Shown here one piece after another: positions 26,153 to 35,740 of a DNA stretch of 64,000 nt. Source of the DNA: Brooklawnia cerclae (lineage in GTDB: Bacteria; Actinomycetota; Actinomycetes; Propionibacteriales; Propionibacteriaceae). The position numbers and the translations under genes are program-made. Every line of letters begins with the position of its first letter. The first letter of the stretch is position 1. The notes below the pieces were generated by a model, which ran no database searches, had not been told where the DNA came from, and saw nothing but the letters and a program-made list of their open reading frames with translations. The DNA lies in contig NZ_JAAMOZ010000001.1 in assembly GCF_011758645.1 (NCBI RefSeq), forward strand, positions 1,054,001 to 1,118,000, read 5' to 3'.

Positions 26153-26269
26153 GACGACGGATTCACAGCGACGCGAAGGAGCCGGACAGGATCCTCAGGC
26201 GCAATCTTGAGGACCTGGACGGGACCCTCGCCACGCTGGACGCTCTAGAGAATCCACTACAGCTCGCCC

Positions 26270-26480
26270 TCATGCGAACAGGACTCGCAACGCGTCCCGA
26301 TAACTATCGGGTGAATGGCGAGTCGTCGGCGAGACAAGCAGAATGTGGCGTCCTAAGCGCGTCGCATACTCGCCGGCGAGCGGAAGCATGACGCAGGTGG
26401 TAAAGCCGTTGCTCCAGGCTGCGATCAGGTCGTCAAGCGCTAGGTAGTCCGGGAAGGCCGGGCATGAGAGAAGCGCTGGG
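26270..26480 (-). pseudogene. Gene fragment lacking a 5' end
   Basis: An open frame of about 70 codons without a usable start. It reads FPDYLALDDLIAAWSNGFTT, then a stretch with LPLAGEYATRLGRHILLVSP, ending YRDALRVLFA and TGA at 26270. The residue mix looks like a real protein, but an in-frame TGA within the hairpin at 26468-26499 closes it upstream. I do not recognise the family. It probably represents the C-terminus of a gene truncated by rearrangement beside the tRNA. Confidence 0.35.
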
Positions 26481-26499
26481 CTTTCACCCAGCGCTTCTC
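26468..26499 (-). terminator. Hairpin downstream of the initiator tRNA
   Basis: A perfect 13-bp stem (GAGAAGCGCTGGG with CCCAGCGCTTCTC) and 6-base loop, 58 bases past the tRNA 3' end on the same strand. No U-tract follows. It probably ends the tRNA transcript. Confidence 0.65.
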
Positions 26500-26556
26500 A
26501 CGCATCGGACCTAGGGCATTACCCTCAATCCATTTGTCCGAACGAGTCGAACTTCG

Positions 26557-26630
26557 TAGCGGGGACAGGATTTGAACCTGTGACCTCTGGGTTATGAGCC
26601 CAGCGAGCTACCGAGCTGCTCCACCCCGCG
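26557..26630 (-). tRNA. Initiator tRNA-fMet (CAU)
   Basis: A 74-nt cloverleaf without encoded CCA. Anticodon CAT is at 26594-26596. Initiator marks are present: position 1 C cannot pair with position 72 (U here), the anticodon stem has three consecutive G-C pairs (GGG/CCC), and D-stem pair 11-24 is A-U. The T-loop reads TTCAAAT. Confidence 0.95.
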
Positions 26631-26784
26631 GCGCTCGATCAACTATAGCCAGCTTCTCGGAGGCTGACAAACCGAGACCTCGTCCACCGTGGCAGTGGGG
26701 ACGCGAAACCACCGCGAGGCCCGTGGTAGCACCCGTATGACTAGACTCAACGCCATCGTGCGACCATGTCAGTCAGGAGCGTCC

Positions 26785-28299
26785 ATGAAGTCCACACGAG
26801 CCAGGGCACTTGCTTCGGCCCTCATCTCCGTGTTGGTGATCGTTCTCGCAGGGTGTGGGCAGTCGTCCACCGAGACCGCGGACCGCCAGCTGGTCGTGGG
26901 CGCCAGCGTCGCCCCGAACTCCATGGATCCCTCGACGTCCGACGCCGCCGCGATCTCACAGGCCCTGCTCTACAACGTCTACGAGACGTTGCTCAAGATC
27001 GACGGCGACGGGCAACTCCAGCCATTGCTGGCCAGCGAGTGGGCCGTGTCGCCTGACGGCCTCACGTACACGTTCACACTGCGTTCCCAGGCGAAGTTCT
27101 CGACAGGCGCACCGGTCAACGCAGAGGCCGTGGTCACCTCGGTCGAGCGGATCATCGACGACGACGCGGTGCTGCCCGTCCTGAAGACGCAGATGGAGGT
27201 CGTCGACTCGGTGCGGGCGGTGGACGACACCACCGTCGAGTTCGTCCTGAAGCATCCGTCGAACAACTGGCTGTACTCGATGGCCGAGAGGGCGGGCATC
27301 ATCTACGAGCCGACCTCGCTGGCAGACCTGGCCACCACGCCTGTCGGCTCCGGCCCCTTCGTCTTCTCCGAGTGGGTCAAGGGTGACTCGGTCGTCCTCA
27401 CGCGCAACGAGAGCTACTGGGGCACCGAGACCCGGCTCGCCGGGGTGACGTTCAAGTACTACACGGACGCCAACGCGCTGAACGCCGCCATGCTTTCGGG
27501 CAGCCTCGATGTGCTGTCCAACGTGGCTGCGCCGCAGGCGCTCGATCAGTTCGAGGACAGCCGCTTCACCGTGCTCGAGGGCACCACGACGGGTGAGATC
27601 GTCCTCGGCTACAACCACCAGACGCCGGCGCTGCAGGATCTCAAGGTGCGCCAGGCGATCAACTACGCGATCGACCGCGAAGCCCTCCGGGACGCGGTGT
27701 GGGCGGGCAAGGGGCCGCTGATCGGTTCGATGGTGGCGCCGACCGACCCCTGGTACGAGGACCTGTCGGGCGCGTATCCCTACGATCCCGACAAGGCCCG
27801 CGAACTGCTGGCCGAGGCCGGCATCGCATCGGGGAGCCTGACGCTGCGGCTGCGCGTCCCGACCCTGCCGTACGCGACGCCGGCGGCCACCTACATCGCC
27901 AGTCAGCTCTCCGAGGTGGGCATCCAGGTGCAGGTGGACGAGTTGGAGTTCCCCGCGACGTGGATCGACCAGGTGCTGCAACAGAGCAACTACGACATGA
28001 CGATCGTGGCCCACGTCGAGAGCCGCGACATCTCGCTGTGGGCAGACCCCACCTATTACTGGCACTACGACAACGCCGAGTTCCAGCAGCTTCTCGTCGA
28101 GGCGGACGAGGCGTCCACACAGACCGAACAGACCGCCCTGATGAAACAGGCCGCACAGATCCTGTCGGACGATGCCGCCGCCGACTTCCTGTGGTTGCTG
28201 CCCAACCTGGTGGTCACGAAGTCGGACGTGACCGGTGTGCAGGCCAATGCGCCCAGCCTCAGCTTCGACATGACGGCGGCCGTAGCACCACCGCAGTGA
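26785..28299 (+). CDS. Peptide/nickel-type ABC transporter, substrate-binding lipoprotein
   Basis: A 504-residue family 5 solute-binding protein with a lipoprotein signal (VLVIVLAGCGQ). Family stretches include ISQALLYNVYETLL, VGSGPFVFSEW and VRQAINYAIDREALR. The ATG at 26785 has AGGAG 6 bases upstream. It probably captures peptides or a related ligand outside the membrane for the permeases that follow. The stop overlaps the next start (GTGA). It is the first gene of a five-gene operon in which every junction overlaps by 4 bases. Confidence 0.92.
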   Translation: MKSTRARALASALISVLVIVLAGCGQSSTETADRQLVVGASVAPNSMDPSTSDAAAISQALLYNVYETLLKIDGDGQLQPLLASEWAVSPDGLTYTFTLRSQAKFSTGAPVNAEAVVTSVERIIDDDAVLPVLKTQMEVVDSVRAVDDTTVEFVLKHPSNNWLYSMAERAGIIYEPTSLADLATTPVGSGPFVFSEWVKGDSVVLTRNESYWGTETRLAGVTFKYYTDANALNAAMLSGSLDVLSNVAAPQALDQFEDSRFTVLEGTTTGEIVLGYNHQTPALQDLKVRQAINYAIDREALRDAVWAGKGPLIGSMVAPTDPWYEDLSGAYPYDPDKARELLAEAGIASGSLTLRLRVPTLPYATPAATYIASQLSEVGIQVQVDELEFPATWIDQVLQQSNYDMTIVAHVESRDISLWADPTYYWHYDNAEFQQLLVEADEASTQTEQTALMKQAAQILSDDAAADFLWLLPNLVVTKSDVTGVQANAPSLSFDMTAAVAPPQ

Positions 28300-29270
28300 G
28301 CCTCGCGGCCCTGGGACGTCGGCTCCTCTCGTTCGCCGTCAGCCTGTTGTGTGCCTCGGCGGTGGTCTTCGGACTGCTCAACCTGTTGCCGGGCGACGTC
28401 GCGGGCGTGATCCTCGGGCCCAACGCCACCCCGGAGTCCATCGAGGCGATGAGGACGAGGTTGGGCCTGGACCGTCCGGTGTGGCTGCGTTACCTCGACT
28501 GGCTCGGAGGATTGCTGACGGGGGACTTCGGCACCTCGGCGTTGAGCGGCGATCCGGTCGCCGGTGTGATCGGGTCCCGGCTCGCCGTCACGACCTGGCT
28601 CGTCGTCCTCGGCATGTTTCTCGCCCTCCTGATCGCCCTTCCGGTCGGCATGTTCGCGGCCATGCGCCGCCAACGCGTGGACGGGCTGGCGGCCTCCGGC
28701 CTGAGCCAGCTGGGCATGGCGGTGCCCGTGTTCGTCGTCGGGCTCGCACTCAGCCTGATCGTCGGGGTGAAGCTGCGCTGGCTACCGGCCAACGGCTACG
28801 TACCGTTGACCGACTCCCCAGGGCAATGGCTGGCACACCTTGTCCTTCCCTGTCTGACGCTCGGGCTGGTGCAAGGGGCCGTGCTCGTCCGGTACGTGCG
28901 CTCGGCGTTCATCGAGGTGCTGCAGACCGAGTACTTCCGCACCGCCCGTGCGATCGGCTGGCGGCGCTGGCCGGCGATGCTCCGCCACGGCCTGCGGAAC
29001 GCGTCCCTGCAGATCGTCACGGTACTGGGGTTGCAGATGGCCACCCTGTTCGTCGGGGCGATCGTCGTCGAGAGCGTGTTCGCGTTGCCCGGGTTGGGCC
29101 TCTACCTGCTGCAGGTGGTGGCCAACCGTGACCTGCCGGTCGTCCAGTCGATCGTCATGGTGCTGGTGGCCCTCGTGCTGGTGATCAACCTGCTTGTCGA
29201 CCTCGCCTACACGTTCATCGATCCTCGGCTGCGCGGCGACGCCACCGCCGCATCGGAGGCCGACGAATGA
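28296..29270 (+). CDS. Dipeptide-type ABC transporter permease (DppB family)
   Basis: A 324-residue permease with six membrane helices. It has the DppB N-terminal pattern (LLNLLPGDVAGVILGPNA, with a large loop before helix 2) and the EAA-like ATPase contact YFRTARAIGWRRWPAMLRH. The start is GTG (28296), overlapping the binding-protein stop by 4 bases. It forms the channel with the DppC-type partner. Confidence 0.92.
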   Translation: MSLAALGRRLLSFAVSLLCASAVVFGLLNLLPGDVAGVILGPNATPESIEAMRTRLGLDRPVWLRYLDWLGGLLTGDFGTSALSGDPVAGVIGSRLAVTTWLVVLGMFLALLIALPVGMFAAMRRQRVDGLAASGLSQLGMAVPVFVVGLALSLIVGVKLRWLPANGYVPLTDSPGQWLAHLVLPCLTLGLVQGAVLVRYVRSAFIEVLQTEYFRTARAIGWRRWPAMLRHGLRNASLQIVTVLGLQMATLFVGAIVVESVFALPGLGLYLLQVVANRDLPVVQSIVMVLVALVLVINLLVDLAYTFIDPRLRGDATAASEADE

Positions 29271-30085
29271 GGCGTAACCCGACTCTGGTGGCCGGTGCCG
29301 CGATGGTGGGCATCGTGGTGGCACTCGCCCTCGTCTCCGTCGTGTGGACGCCGTGGCCCGCCACCCAGGTGAGCCCCGACCGTCTTTGGCCACCGGGGTC
29401 CGCCCACCTGATGGGCACCGACGGTTTCGGGCAGGACATCTTCAGCCGCGTCCTCATCGGGGCACGCAGCTGCCTGTTGGTAGGGGTCGTGGCGGTGACG
29501 ATCGGCGCGCTGCTGGGCGTCCCGCTCGGTGTCGTCGCGGCCATCGATCGTGGCGTGCTGGGACGAGTGCTCATGCGAGCCAGCGACATCCTGTACGCGT
29601 TCCCGGCGCTGCTGCTGGCGATCCTGCTCGCGGCGGCCCGCGGGCAGGGCTCGACCCTCACCGCGATGACCGCCATCGGGATCTCGTCGATCCCCGCGTT
29701 CGCGCGTGTGGCGCGGGGGGCGACGCTCCAAGTCCTTAGCCAGGACTACGTGCTGGCGGCACGCGCCTCGGGCATTCGGCGGACGACCATCGCCGTACGT
29801 CACGTGCTGCCCAACATTCTCCCGGTCGTCGTCGTGCAGGCCTCGGTGAGCTTCGGGCTGGCCATCCTCGCCGAGGCCTCGCTGAGCTATCTGGGGCTCG
29901 GCACCCCGCCGACCACCCCGAGTTGGGGTCGCATGATCTTCGAGGCGCAGCCCTACATGTATTCCGACCTCAACCTCGCGATCTGGCCAGGGCTGTTCAT
30001 CGCGATCGCCGTGCTCGGGTTCAACCTGCTGGGTGACGGCCTGCGCGACCTGCTCGATCCGACGCTGCGGGAGGTGGAGCGATGA
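29267..30085 (+). CDS. Dipeptide-type ABC transporter permease (DppC family)
   Basis: A 272-residue permease with the DppC signature after the first helix (HLMGTDGFGQDIFSRVLIGA) and the ATPase-contact loop YVLAARASGIRRTTIAVRHVLPN. It overlaps both neighbours by 4 bases (ATGA). Partner of the DppB-type permease. Confidence 0.92.
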   Translation: MRRNPTLVAGAAMVGIVVALALVSVVWTPWPATQVSPDRLWPPGSAHLMGTDGFGQDIFSRVLIGARSCLLVGVVAVTIGALLGVPLGVVAAIDRGVLGRVLMRASDILYAFPALLLAILLAAARGQGSTLTAMTAIGISSIPAFARVARGATLQVLSQDYVLAARASGIRRTTIAVRHVLPNILPVVVVQASVSFGLAILAEASLSYLGLGTPPTTPSWGRMIFEAQPYMYSDLNLAIWPGLFIAIAVLGFNLLGDGLRDLLDPTLREVER

Positions 30086-30968
30086 GCCTGTTGCGGGTGG
30101 ACGATCTGACCGTGCGATTCGGCCGATCCCGGCAGCCCGCCGTCGAACGGGTGGGCTTCTCGATCGAGCCGGGGGAACGAGTCGGCCTGATCGGCGAGTC
30201 GGGGTCGGGCAAGTCGGTGACCGCGCTGGCGATCATGGGGCTGCTCGCCGACACCGCGTCGTGCACCGGATCGATCCGCTGGCACGATCGGGAACTGATC
30301 GGGATGCCGGACGCCGAATACTCGCGGTTGCGCGGCGAGGAGTTCGCGATGGTCTTCCAGGAGCCGATGACGGCCCTGGACCCCACGATGCCGGTCGGAC
30401 GACAGGTGGCCGAGGTACTTCGGCTCCACGAGGGGGCGCCACCGGGACGGGCCAGGGGACGCGTCTGCGAGATGCTGTCTGCGGTCGGGTTGCCGGACGC
30501 CGAGCGCGTCGCGGACAGCTTTCCGCACCAGCTGTCCGGTGGCCAGCGCCAGCGCGTCCTGATCGCGATGTCCCTGATCAACACACCCGAACTGCTCATC
30601 TGCGACGAGCCGACGACCGCCCTCGACGTGACCGTGCAAGCTCGCGTCCTGGAGCTACTGCGACACGCGCTGGACGTCTCGTCCTCGGCGATGCTGTTCA
30701 TCAGCCACGACCTGGCGGTGGTCAGCCAGATGTGTGATCGGCTGCTGGTCATGTACCGCGGCAGCGTGGTCGAGGAGGGCGCGATCGCCGACGTCCTGGC
30801 CCGGCCCAGCCACCCGTACACGGCGGGACTGATCGCGACGGCGGACATCGCGAGTGTGTCGCCCGGGCAGCGCCTGCCGGTCATCGACGACTTCTGGGAT
30901 GTCCCCGTGGATGTGCCGGGCCGCGCAGGTGCCCGTCGTCCGCTCGGGTCGACGCGGAGGACACAGCG

Positions 30969-30972
<4 letters not shown>
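30082..30972 (+). CDS. Dipeptide-type ABC transporter ATPase (DppD family)
   Basis: A 296-residue ABC ATPase with Walker A GESGSGKS, Q-loop MVFQEP, signature LSGGQRQRV and Walker B LLICDEP. The C-terminus (about 250-296) usually carries an iron-sulphur cysteine motif in DppD/OppD; here I see none. The tail instead ends in a basic stretch (GRAGARRPLGSTRR). 4-base overlaps on both sides. Confidence 0.9.
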
Positions 30973-31760
<788 letters not shown>

Positions 31761-31763
<3 letters not shown>

Positions 31764-32043
31764 GGATACGCCGCGCAATGCGGGCAACGCTGGCTGAGCC
31801 TGTCGAGCCCGTTGCCGGACGGCAGTTCCACGACCCTTCGACAGGCTCAGGGGGCCCTTCGACAGGCTCAGGGGGCCCTTCGACAGGCTCAGGGGGCCCT
31901 TCGACAGGCTCAGGGGGCCCTTCGACAGGCTCAGGGGGCCCTTCGACAGGCTCAGGGGGCCCTTCGACAGGCTCAGGGGGCCCTTCGACAGGCTCAGGGA
32001 GCCCTTCGACAGGCTCAGGGATCGTTGATCAGCGCGTCCCTGA
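31761..32043. repeat. Dispersed element copy C with a nine-fold 21-bp tandem expansion
   Basis: The left part is a normal element half (CAATGCGGGCAACGCTGGC, then the inner arm). The right inner arm CCCTTCGACAGGCTCAGGG plus two more G is repeated nine times with a 21-bp period (31837-32018); only copies 8 and 9 vary at the junctions. The right end is TTGATCAGCG then CGTCCCTGA. The left border is the stop codon of the DppF-type gene. The tandem block looks like a recent slippage product. Confidence 0.95.
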
Positions 32044-32049
32044 GAAATG

Positions 32050-32095
32050 ATTGGGGTGGATCGTAGGTCGACTACGACCCAGGATCCACCCCAAT
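32050..32095 (+). terminator. Strong hairpin between the dpp operon and serA
   Basis: A perfect 13-bp stem (ATTGGGGTGGATC with GATCCACCCCAAT) around a 20-base loop, right after the repeat array. It probably terminates read-through from the transporter operon before the serA promoter. Confidence 0.7.
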
Positions 32096-32136
32096 CACGT
32101 GGACGGCGTGCGTCGGAGGGACGCACGGACGGACCA

Positions 32137-32142
32137 TACAAT
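32137..32142 (+). promoter_or_regulatory. Probable -10 box of serA (leaderless mRNA)
   Basis: TACAAT lies 8 bases before the GTG start of serA, and no ribosome-binding site lies between. This fits a leaderless transcript, common in actinobacteria. No clear -35 box. Confidence 0.5.
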
Positions 32143-32150
32143 GGTTCGTC

Positions 32151-33341
32151 GTGAAGGCACTCTTGCTCGAGAACATCCATCCCGAAGCCACCCGCATCCT
32201 GACCGAGGCCGGCTGGGACGTCGAGAACCGGCGTGGCGCCCTGTCGGAGGACGAGTTGATCGACGCGCTGGACGGCGTCCAGCTTCTCGGGATCCGATCG
32301 CGCACCCAGGTGACCGAACGTGTGCTGTCGAGTTGCCAGGGCGACCTGCGGGCCGTCGGTGCTTTCTGCATCGGTACGAACCAGATCAACCTGGAAGCCG
32401 CGGGAGACCTGGGTATCGCGTGCTTCAACGCCCCCTACAGCAACACGCGCAGTGTCGTCGAGCTCGCCATGGCCGAGATCGTCGTGATGGCCCGGCATCT
32501 GACCGATAAGAACCGGCAGATGCATCAGGGTGTCTGGGACAAGTCGGCTGCCGGGGCGCACGAGGTGCGCGGCCGGACGCTGGGCATCGTCGGCTACGGC
32601 AACATCGGCTCGCAGCTGTCGGTGCTCGCGGAGTCGTTCGGCATGCACGTCCTGTTCTACGACGTCGTCGACAAGCTCGCGCTCGGGAACGCGAAGCGTT
32701 GCGACAGCCTGGAGGAACTCTTGGCCAACGCGGAGACCGTGTCGCTGCACGTCGACGGCCGGGCAGAGAACCGGATGCTGTTCGGTGCCGATGAGTTCGC
32801 GCAGATGCGGTCGCGTTCGCTGTTCCTCAACCTGTGCCGCGGCTTCGTGGTCGACACGAAGGCGCTCGCCGAGAACATCACATCGGGTCACCTCGCGGGT
32901 GCGGCGGTGGACGTGTTCCAGACCGAGCCCAAGGCCGCCGGTGAGCCGTTCGTCAACGAGTTGCAGGGGCTCCCGAACGTCATCCTGACCCCACACGTCG
33001 GCGGGTCGACGCAGGAGGCACAGGTCGACATCGGCCGGTTCGTCGCGGGCAAGCTGGTCGACTACGTCGACTCGGGCTCGACCGTGATGAGCGTGAACCT
33101 GCCGCAGGTGCAGGTGCCCACGCAGCAGGGACGACGCGTCCTCCACATCCACCGTAACGTCCCGGGGGTGCTGGCGGCACTCAACCGGGTGCTGAGCGCC
33201 CACGACGCCAACATCGCGTTCCAGGCTCTGAGCACCAGCGGTTCGGTCGGCTACGTGGTGACCGACGTCACCTCGGCGTCGGCGGGGCTCGCCGAGGAAC
33301 TCGCGGAGATCCCGGCGACGATCCGCTCGCGTGTCATCTGA
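32151..33341 (+). CDS. serA: D-3-phosphoglycerate dehydrogenase
   Basis: A 396-residue NAD-dependent dehydrogenase for the first step of serine synthesis. Rossmann motif GYGNIG is at 148-153, catalytic Arg230, Glu259 and His282 (PHVGGST) are present, and a C-terminal ACT domain (about 325-396) suggests serine feedback. The length matches the E. coli-type enzyme rather than the longer M. tuberculosis form. The motif usually read as NASRG is LNLCRG here. The GTG start at 32151 follows a -10 box directly. Confidence 0.93.
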   Translation: MKALLLENIHPEATRILTEAGWDVENRRGALSEDELIDALDGVQLLGIRSRTQVTERVLSSCQGDLRAVGAFCIGTNQINLEAAGDLGIACFNAPYSNTRSVVELAMAEIVVMARHLTDKNRQMHQGVWDKSAAGAHEVRGRTLGIVGYGNIGSQLSVLAESFGMHVLFYDVVDKLALGNAKRCDSLEELLANAETVSLHVDGRAENRMLFGADEFAQMRSRSLFLNLCRGFVVDTKALAENITSGHLAGAAVDVFQTEPKAAGEPFVNELQGLPNVILTPHVGGSTQEAQVDIGRFVAGKLVDYVDSGSTVMSVNLPQVQVPTQQGRRVLHIHRNVPGVLAALNRVLSAHDANIAFQALSTSGSVGYVVTDVTSASAGLAEELAEIPATIRSRVI

Positions 33342-33412
33342 GTCGAGGCTCCACCAGCCCGGTCCACGCGGGTGAGATAGGTGATTCCCGCGGGTGTCGT
33401 GTGCTCCCAGGA

Positions 33413-33565
33413 CCCCTTTCGACAAGCTCAAGGGGCGTGGGCGGGACCGACCACGGGGACGCCGTAGCTTTGCTGGCCGCCGGTGGCTCAAGGGGCGCGG
33501 GTGGAACCGACCAGGGGACGCCGTAGCGGGCGTGGGGGGACCGACCCTTGAGCCTGTCGAAAGGG
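33413..33565. repeat. Inverted pair of short repeat arms with duplicated filler
   Basis: Outer arms CCCTTTCGACAAGCTCAAGGG and the near-complement ending GCCTGTCGAAAGGG bracket about 110 bases. The filler holds repeated pieces (GGGACGCCGTAGC twice, GACCGACC three times with small changes). It lies downstream of serA and appears to be a rearranged relative of the dispersed element; terminal TAGGGAAACGC ends are absent. Confidence 0.75.
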
Positions 33566-33719
33566 TATCTGGCGCACTGTGACGCCTGCGGGAACACATC
33601 GCGCCCGCGCGAGGTCACGCGGCCCGCGTGAACGTGCGCGGCTGAGCGGCCGGATCTGGTGGAGCAGATCGGCTCGGCGAAGCAGGCCGGCTCGGCGAAG
33701 CGGGACAGCCGGCAGAAGG

Positions 33720-34529
33720 TCAGGCGGTCTCGAGCGCGTCCGGCGCGGCGATGGGCACCGAGGTCGCGAGCACCTGGCCCTCGAAGAACTCGACGATGGT
33801 GAACCCCTGGTCTCCCCGGGTGGCCTGGTATCCGTCTTGTGCGCTCGCGGGGTCGTTGTCGTAGGCCACCGCTCTGGAGATCACGACGGGCACACCGGCC
33901 AGGGCACTGGTGGCAGCGACGTGCCAGTGGCCCGACAGGATCACCCGCACATCGGTTCCACCCACAACCTCGGCGAGCGCCTCGGTGCTGCGGAAGTCGT
34001 ACGGCTGCAGAAGCGGGGTAGGAACAGGCACGGGCGGATGATGGACGACCAGTGCGGTCCCGTGAGGGGCAGGGGACGACAGCACATCACGTAGCCGTGC
34101 CAGCTGTGATCCGGTGAGCTCCCCGTATCCCGATGCCGGGACCGACGAGTCGAGGTGGACGATCCGCAGGCCGCGGACATCGGTCACCGAGTCGATCTCG
34201 TCCTGTGTCCGCGCGGAACCCAGCAGGTGCTCGTGGAAGCTCCCACGCTCGTCGTGGTTACCCATCCCGACGAGCACAGGGCAGCCGAACCGGGCAGACT
34301 GCTCGTCGAGGATCGCGCGCAGACGACGGTAGGCGTCGGGGGCCCCGGCGTCGGCGAGATCGCCGGAACAGACGAATGCGTCCACCCGCAGGCCCCGGGC
34401 CGCTACACGATCGAACGCTGCCTGCAGGAGCGCGTCGCTGTCGAGGACACCGTGTAACGGGCGGTGCTCGGCGGTCAGGTGCAGGTCACTGAGCTGGACG
34501 ATCCGATGGGTCGGCTGAACTGTGGTCAC
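33720..34529 (-). CDS. Calcineurin-like metallophosphoesterase (CpdA-like)
   Basis: A 269-residue phosphoesterase with all metal-binding blocks: SDLHL near residue 15, SGDLAD, GMGNHDE, VVHHPP and SGHWH. The order matches class III cyclic-nucleotide phosphodiesterases such as CpdA/Rv0805, which cleave cAMP or other phosphodiesters. The substrate cannot be read from sequence. The start is GTG (34529) with GGAG close upstream. No signal peptide, so it is cytosolic. Confidence 0.85.
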   Translation of the reverse strand: MTTVQPTHRIVQLSDLHLTAEHRPLHGVLDSDALLQAAFDRVAARGLRVDAFVCSGDLADAGAPDAYRRLRAILDEQSARFGCPVLVGMGNHDERGSFHEHLLGSARTQDEIDSVTDVRGLRIVHLDSSVPASGYGELTGSQLARLRDVLSSPAPHGTALVVHHPPVPVPTPLLQPYDFRSTEALAEVVGGTDVRVILSGHWHVAATSALAGVPVVISRAVAYDNDPASAQDGYQATRGDQGFTIVEFFEGQVLATSVPIAAPDALETA

Positions 34530-34605
34530 CTCTCCAGCTTCCCCGGCACAGGTGAACGGCGTGTGACCGCCCGTTGAAGTCCCGGAGATCCGGAGTCAGG
34601 GATAT

Positions 34606-34923
34606 GTTGATCAGCGATCCCTGAGCCTGTCGAAGGGTTGTGGAGCTGTCGTGCGGCAATGGGCTTCGACAGGCTCAGCCGCCATCGATCAGCGATCCCT
34701 GAGCTTGTCGAAGGGTTGTTGGTCTGTGGTTCGGCGACGGGCTTCGACAGGCTCAGCCAGCGTTGGTCAGCGATCCCTGAGCTTGTCGAAGGGTCGTGGG
34801 GCTGTGGTCCGGCGACGGGCTTCGACGGGCTCAGCCGGCGTTTTGCCTGCGTTGATCATCAGCCGGCGTTTTGCCCGCATTGATCATCAGCCAGCGTTGC
34901 CGGCGTTGATCAGCGGTTCCTCA
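34606..34923. repeat. Dispersed element copy D, three 78-bp units plus partial ends
   Basis: A composite in the gap between the phosphoesterase start and the hisN stop. The block CAGCGATCCCTGAGC recurs at 34612, 34690 and 34768 (exact 78-bp spacing). It is followed by smaller repeats of TGATCATCAGCC and GCGTTTTGCC, then the right end GTTGATCAGCGGTTCCTCA. The last TCA is the complement of the hisN TGA stop, so the element edge again coincides with a stop codon. Confidence 0.88.
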
Positions 34924-35730
34924 GCTGTCCGCACCCTGTTCGGAAACAGGCGGACGCAAACGCTCGACGAGCGCCGCGTGCAGCCTGCCGTTGGTCGCGA
35001 TGGCTCCAGGCCCGTGGGGGCCGTCGACGCCGTCGATGTCGGTGAACCTGCCCCCTGCCTCCCGGACGATCACGTCGAGCGCCGCCTTGTCGTGGAGGGC
35101 GAGTTCCGGCTCACAGGCCATGTCGACGGCCCCCTCGGCCACCAGCATGTAGCTCCAGAAGTCCCCGAAGCCTCGCGTGCGGTCGGCGTCACGCAGCAGG
35201 TCGACGAAGCCCTGGCCTCGTCCCGCGGCGATCCAGCCGCCGACCGACGAATAGGACAAGAACGCGTCCTCCACCGATCCGACACCGGACACATGGATCG
35301 GCGTCCCCTTGAGGAGGGTCTTGCCGACGAAGGCGCCCTCACCCTCGGCGGCCCACCAGCGGCGTCCCAGCAGAGGTGCGCTCACGACGCCGACCTTCAC
35401 ACGGCCCTCGACCATGAGGGCGATCAAGGTCGCCCAGACGGGCACGCCGCGCACGTAGTTCGCCGTGCCGTCGATCGGGTCGAGCACCCACTGGCGGGGG
35501 CCGTAACCGGTGTCGGCCATCTCCTCACCGTGCACGGCGTCGCGCGGACGAGCGGTCGCCAGCGTCCTGCGAAGTGCCTCCTCGACGGCTTTGTCGGCGT
35601 CCGACACGGCGGTGCGGTCGGGTTTGGTCTCGACGCGCAGGTCCTGAGCCCGGAAACGGTTGGTGGCGATCGAGTCGGCGTTGTCAGCCATCAGGTGGGC
35701 AAGGCGCAAGTCGTCGGTGTAGGAGGCCAT
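34921..35730 (-). CDS. hisN: Histidinol-phosphatase, inositol-monophosphatase family
   Basis: A 269-residue Mg-dependent phosphatase with GEE (68-70) and DPIDGT (84-89), plus the final metal-site helix ALDVIVREAGG. The family also includes inositol monophosphatases. Linkage to rsgA-aroA and the sequence style fit the actinobacterial histidinol-phosphatase HisN (last phosphatase step of histidine synthesis). The ATG at 35730 sits 10 bases after the rsgA stop, so it is in the aroA-rsgA-hisN operon. Its TGA stop merges with repeat copy D. Confidence 0.85.
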   Translation of the reverse strand: MASYTDDLRLAHLMADNADSIATNRFRAQDLRVETKPDRTAVSDADKAVEEALRRTLATARPRDAVHGEEMADTGYGPRQWVLDPIDGTANYVRGVPVWATLIALMVEGRVKVGVVSAPLLGRRWWAAEGEGAFVGKTLLKGTPIHVSGVGSVEDAFLSYSSVGGWIAAGRGQGFVDLLRDADRTRGFGDFWSYMLVAEGAVDMACEPELALHDKAALDVIVREAGGRFTDIDGVDGPHGPGAIATNGRLHAALVERLRPPVSEQGADS

Positions 35731-35740
35731 GCCCCCAAGG

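Larger units (their letters stand above)
25943..26556. other. Intergenic region with hairpins and gene debris
   Basis: About 610 bases, less GC-rich than average, between the antiporter and the initiator tRNA. It contains a 25-bp inverted repeat (26070-26152), a short palindrome CCCGATA-AC-TATCGGG (26296-26311), a gene fragment on the minus strand (26270-26480) and the hairpin at 26468-26499. No intact gene is convincing. Confidence 0.55.

Noticed and set aside
31764-32050. CRISPR array
   Set aside because: The 21-bp units abut directly with no unique spacers and no cas genes are nearby; the same unit is dispersed through the window.
31812-32066. Frame encoding repeated ALRQAQG units
   Set aside because: It is only the translation of the 21-bp tandem DNA repeat, with no independent sign of coding.
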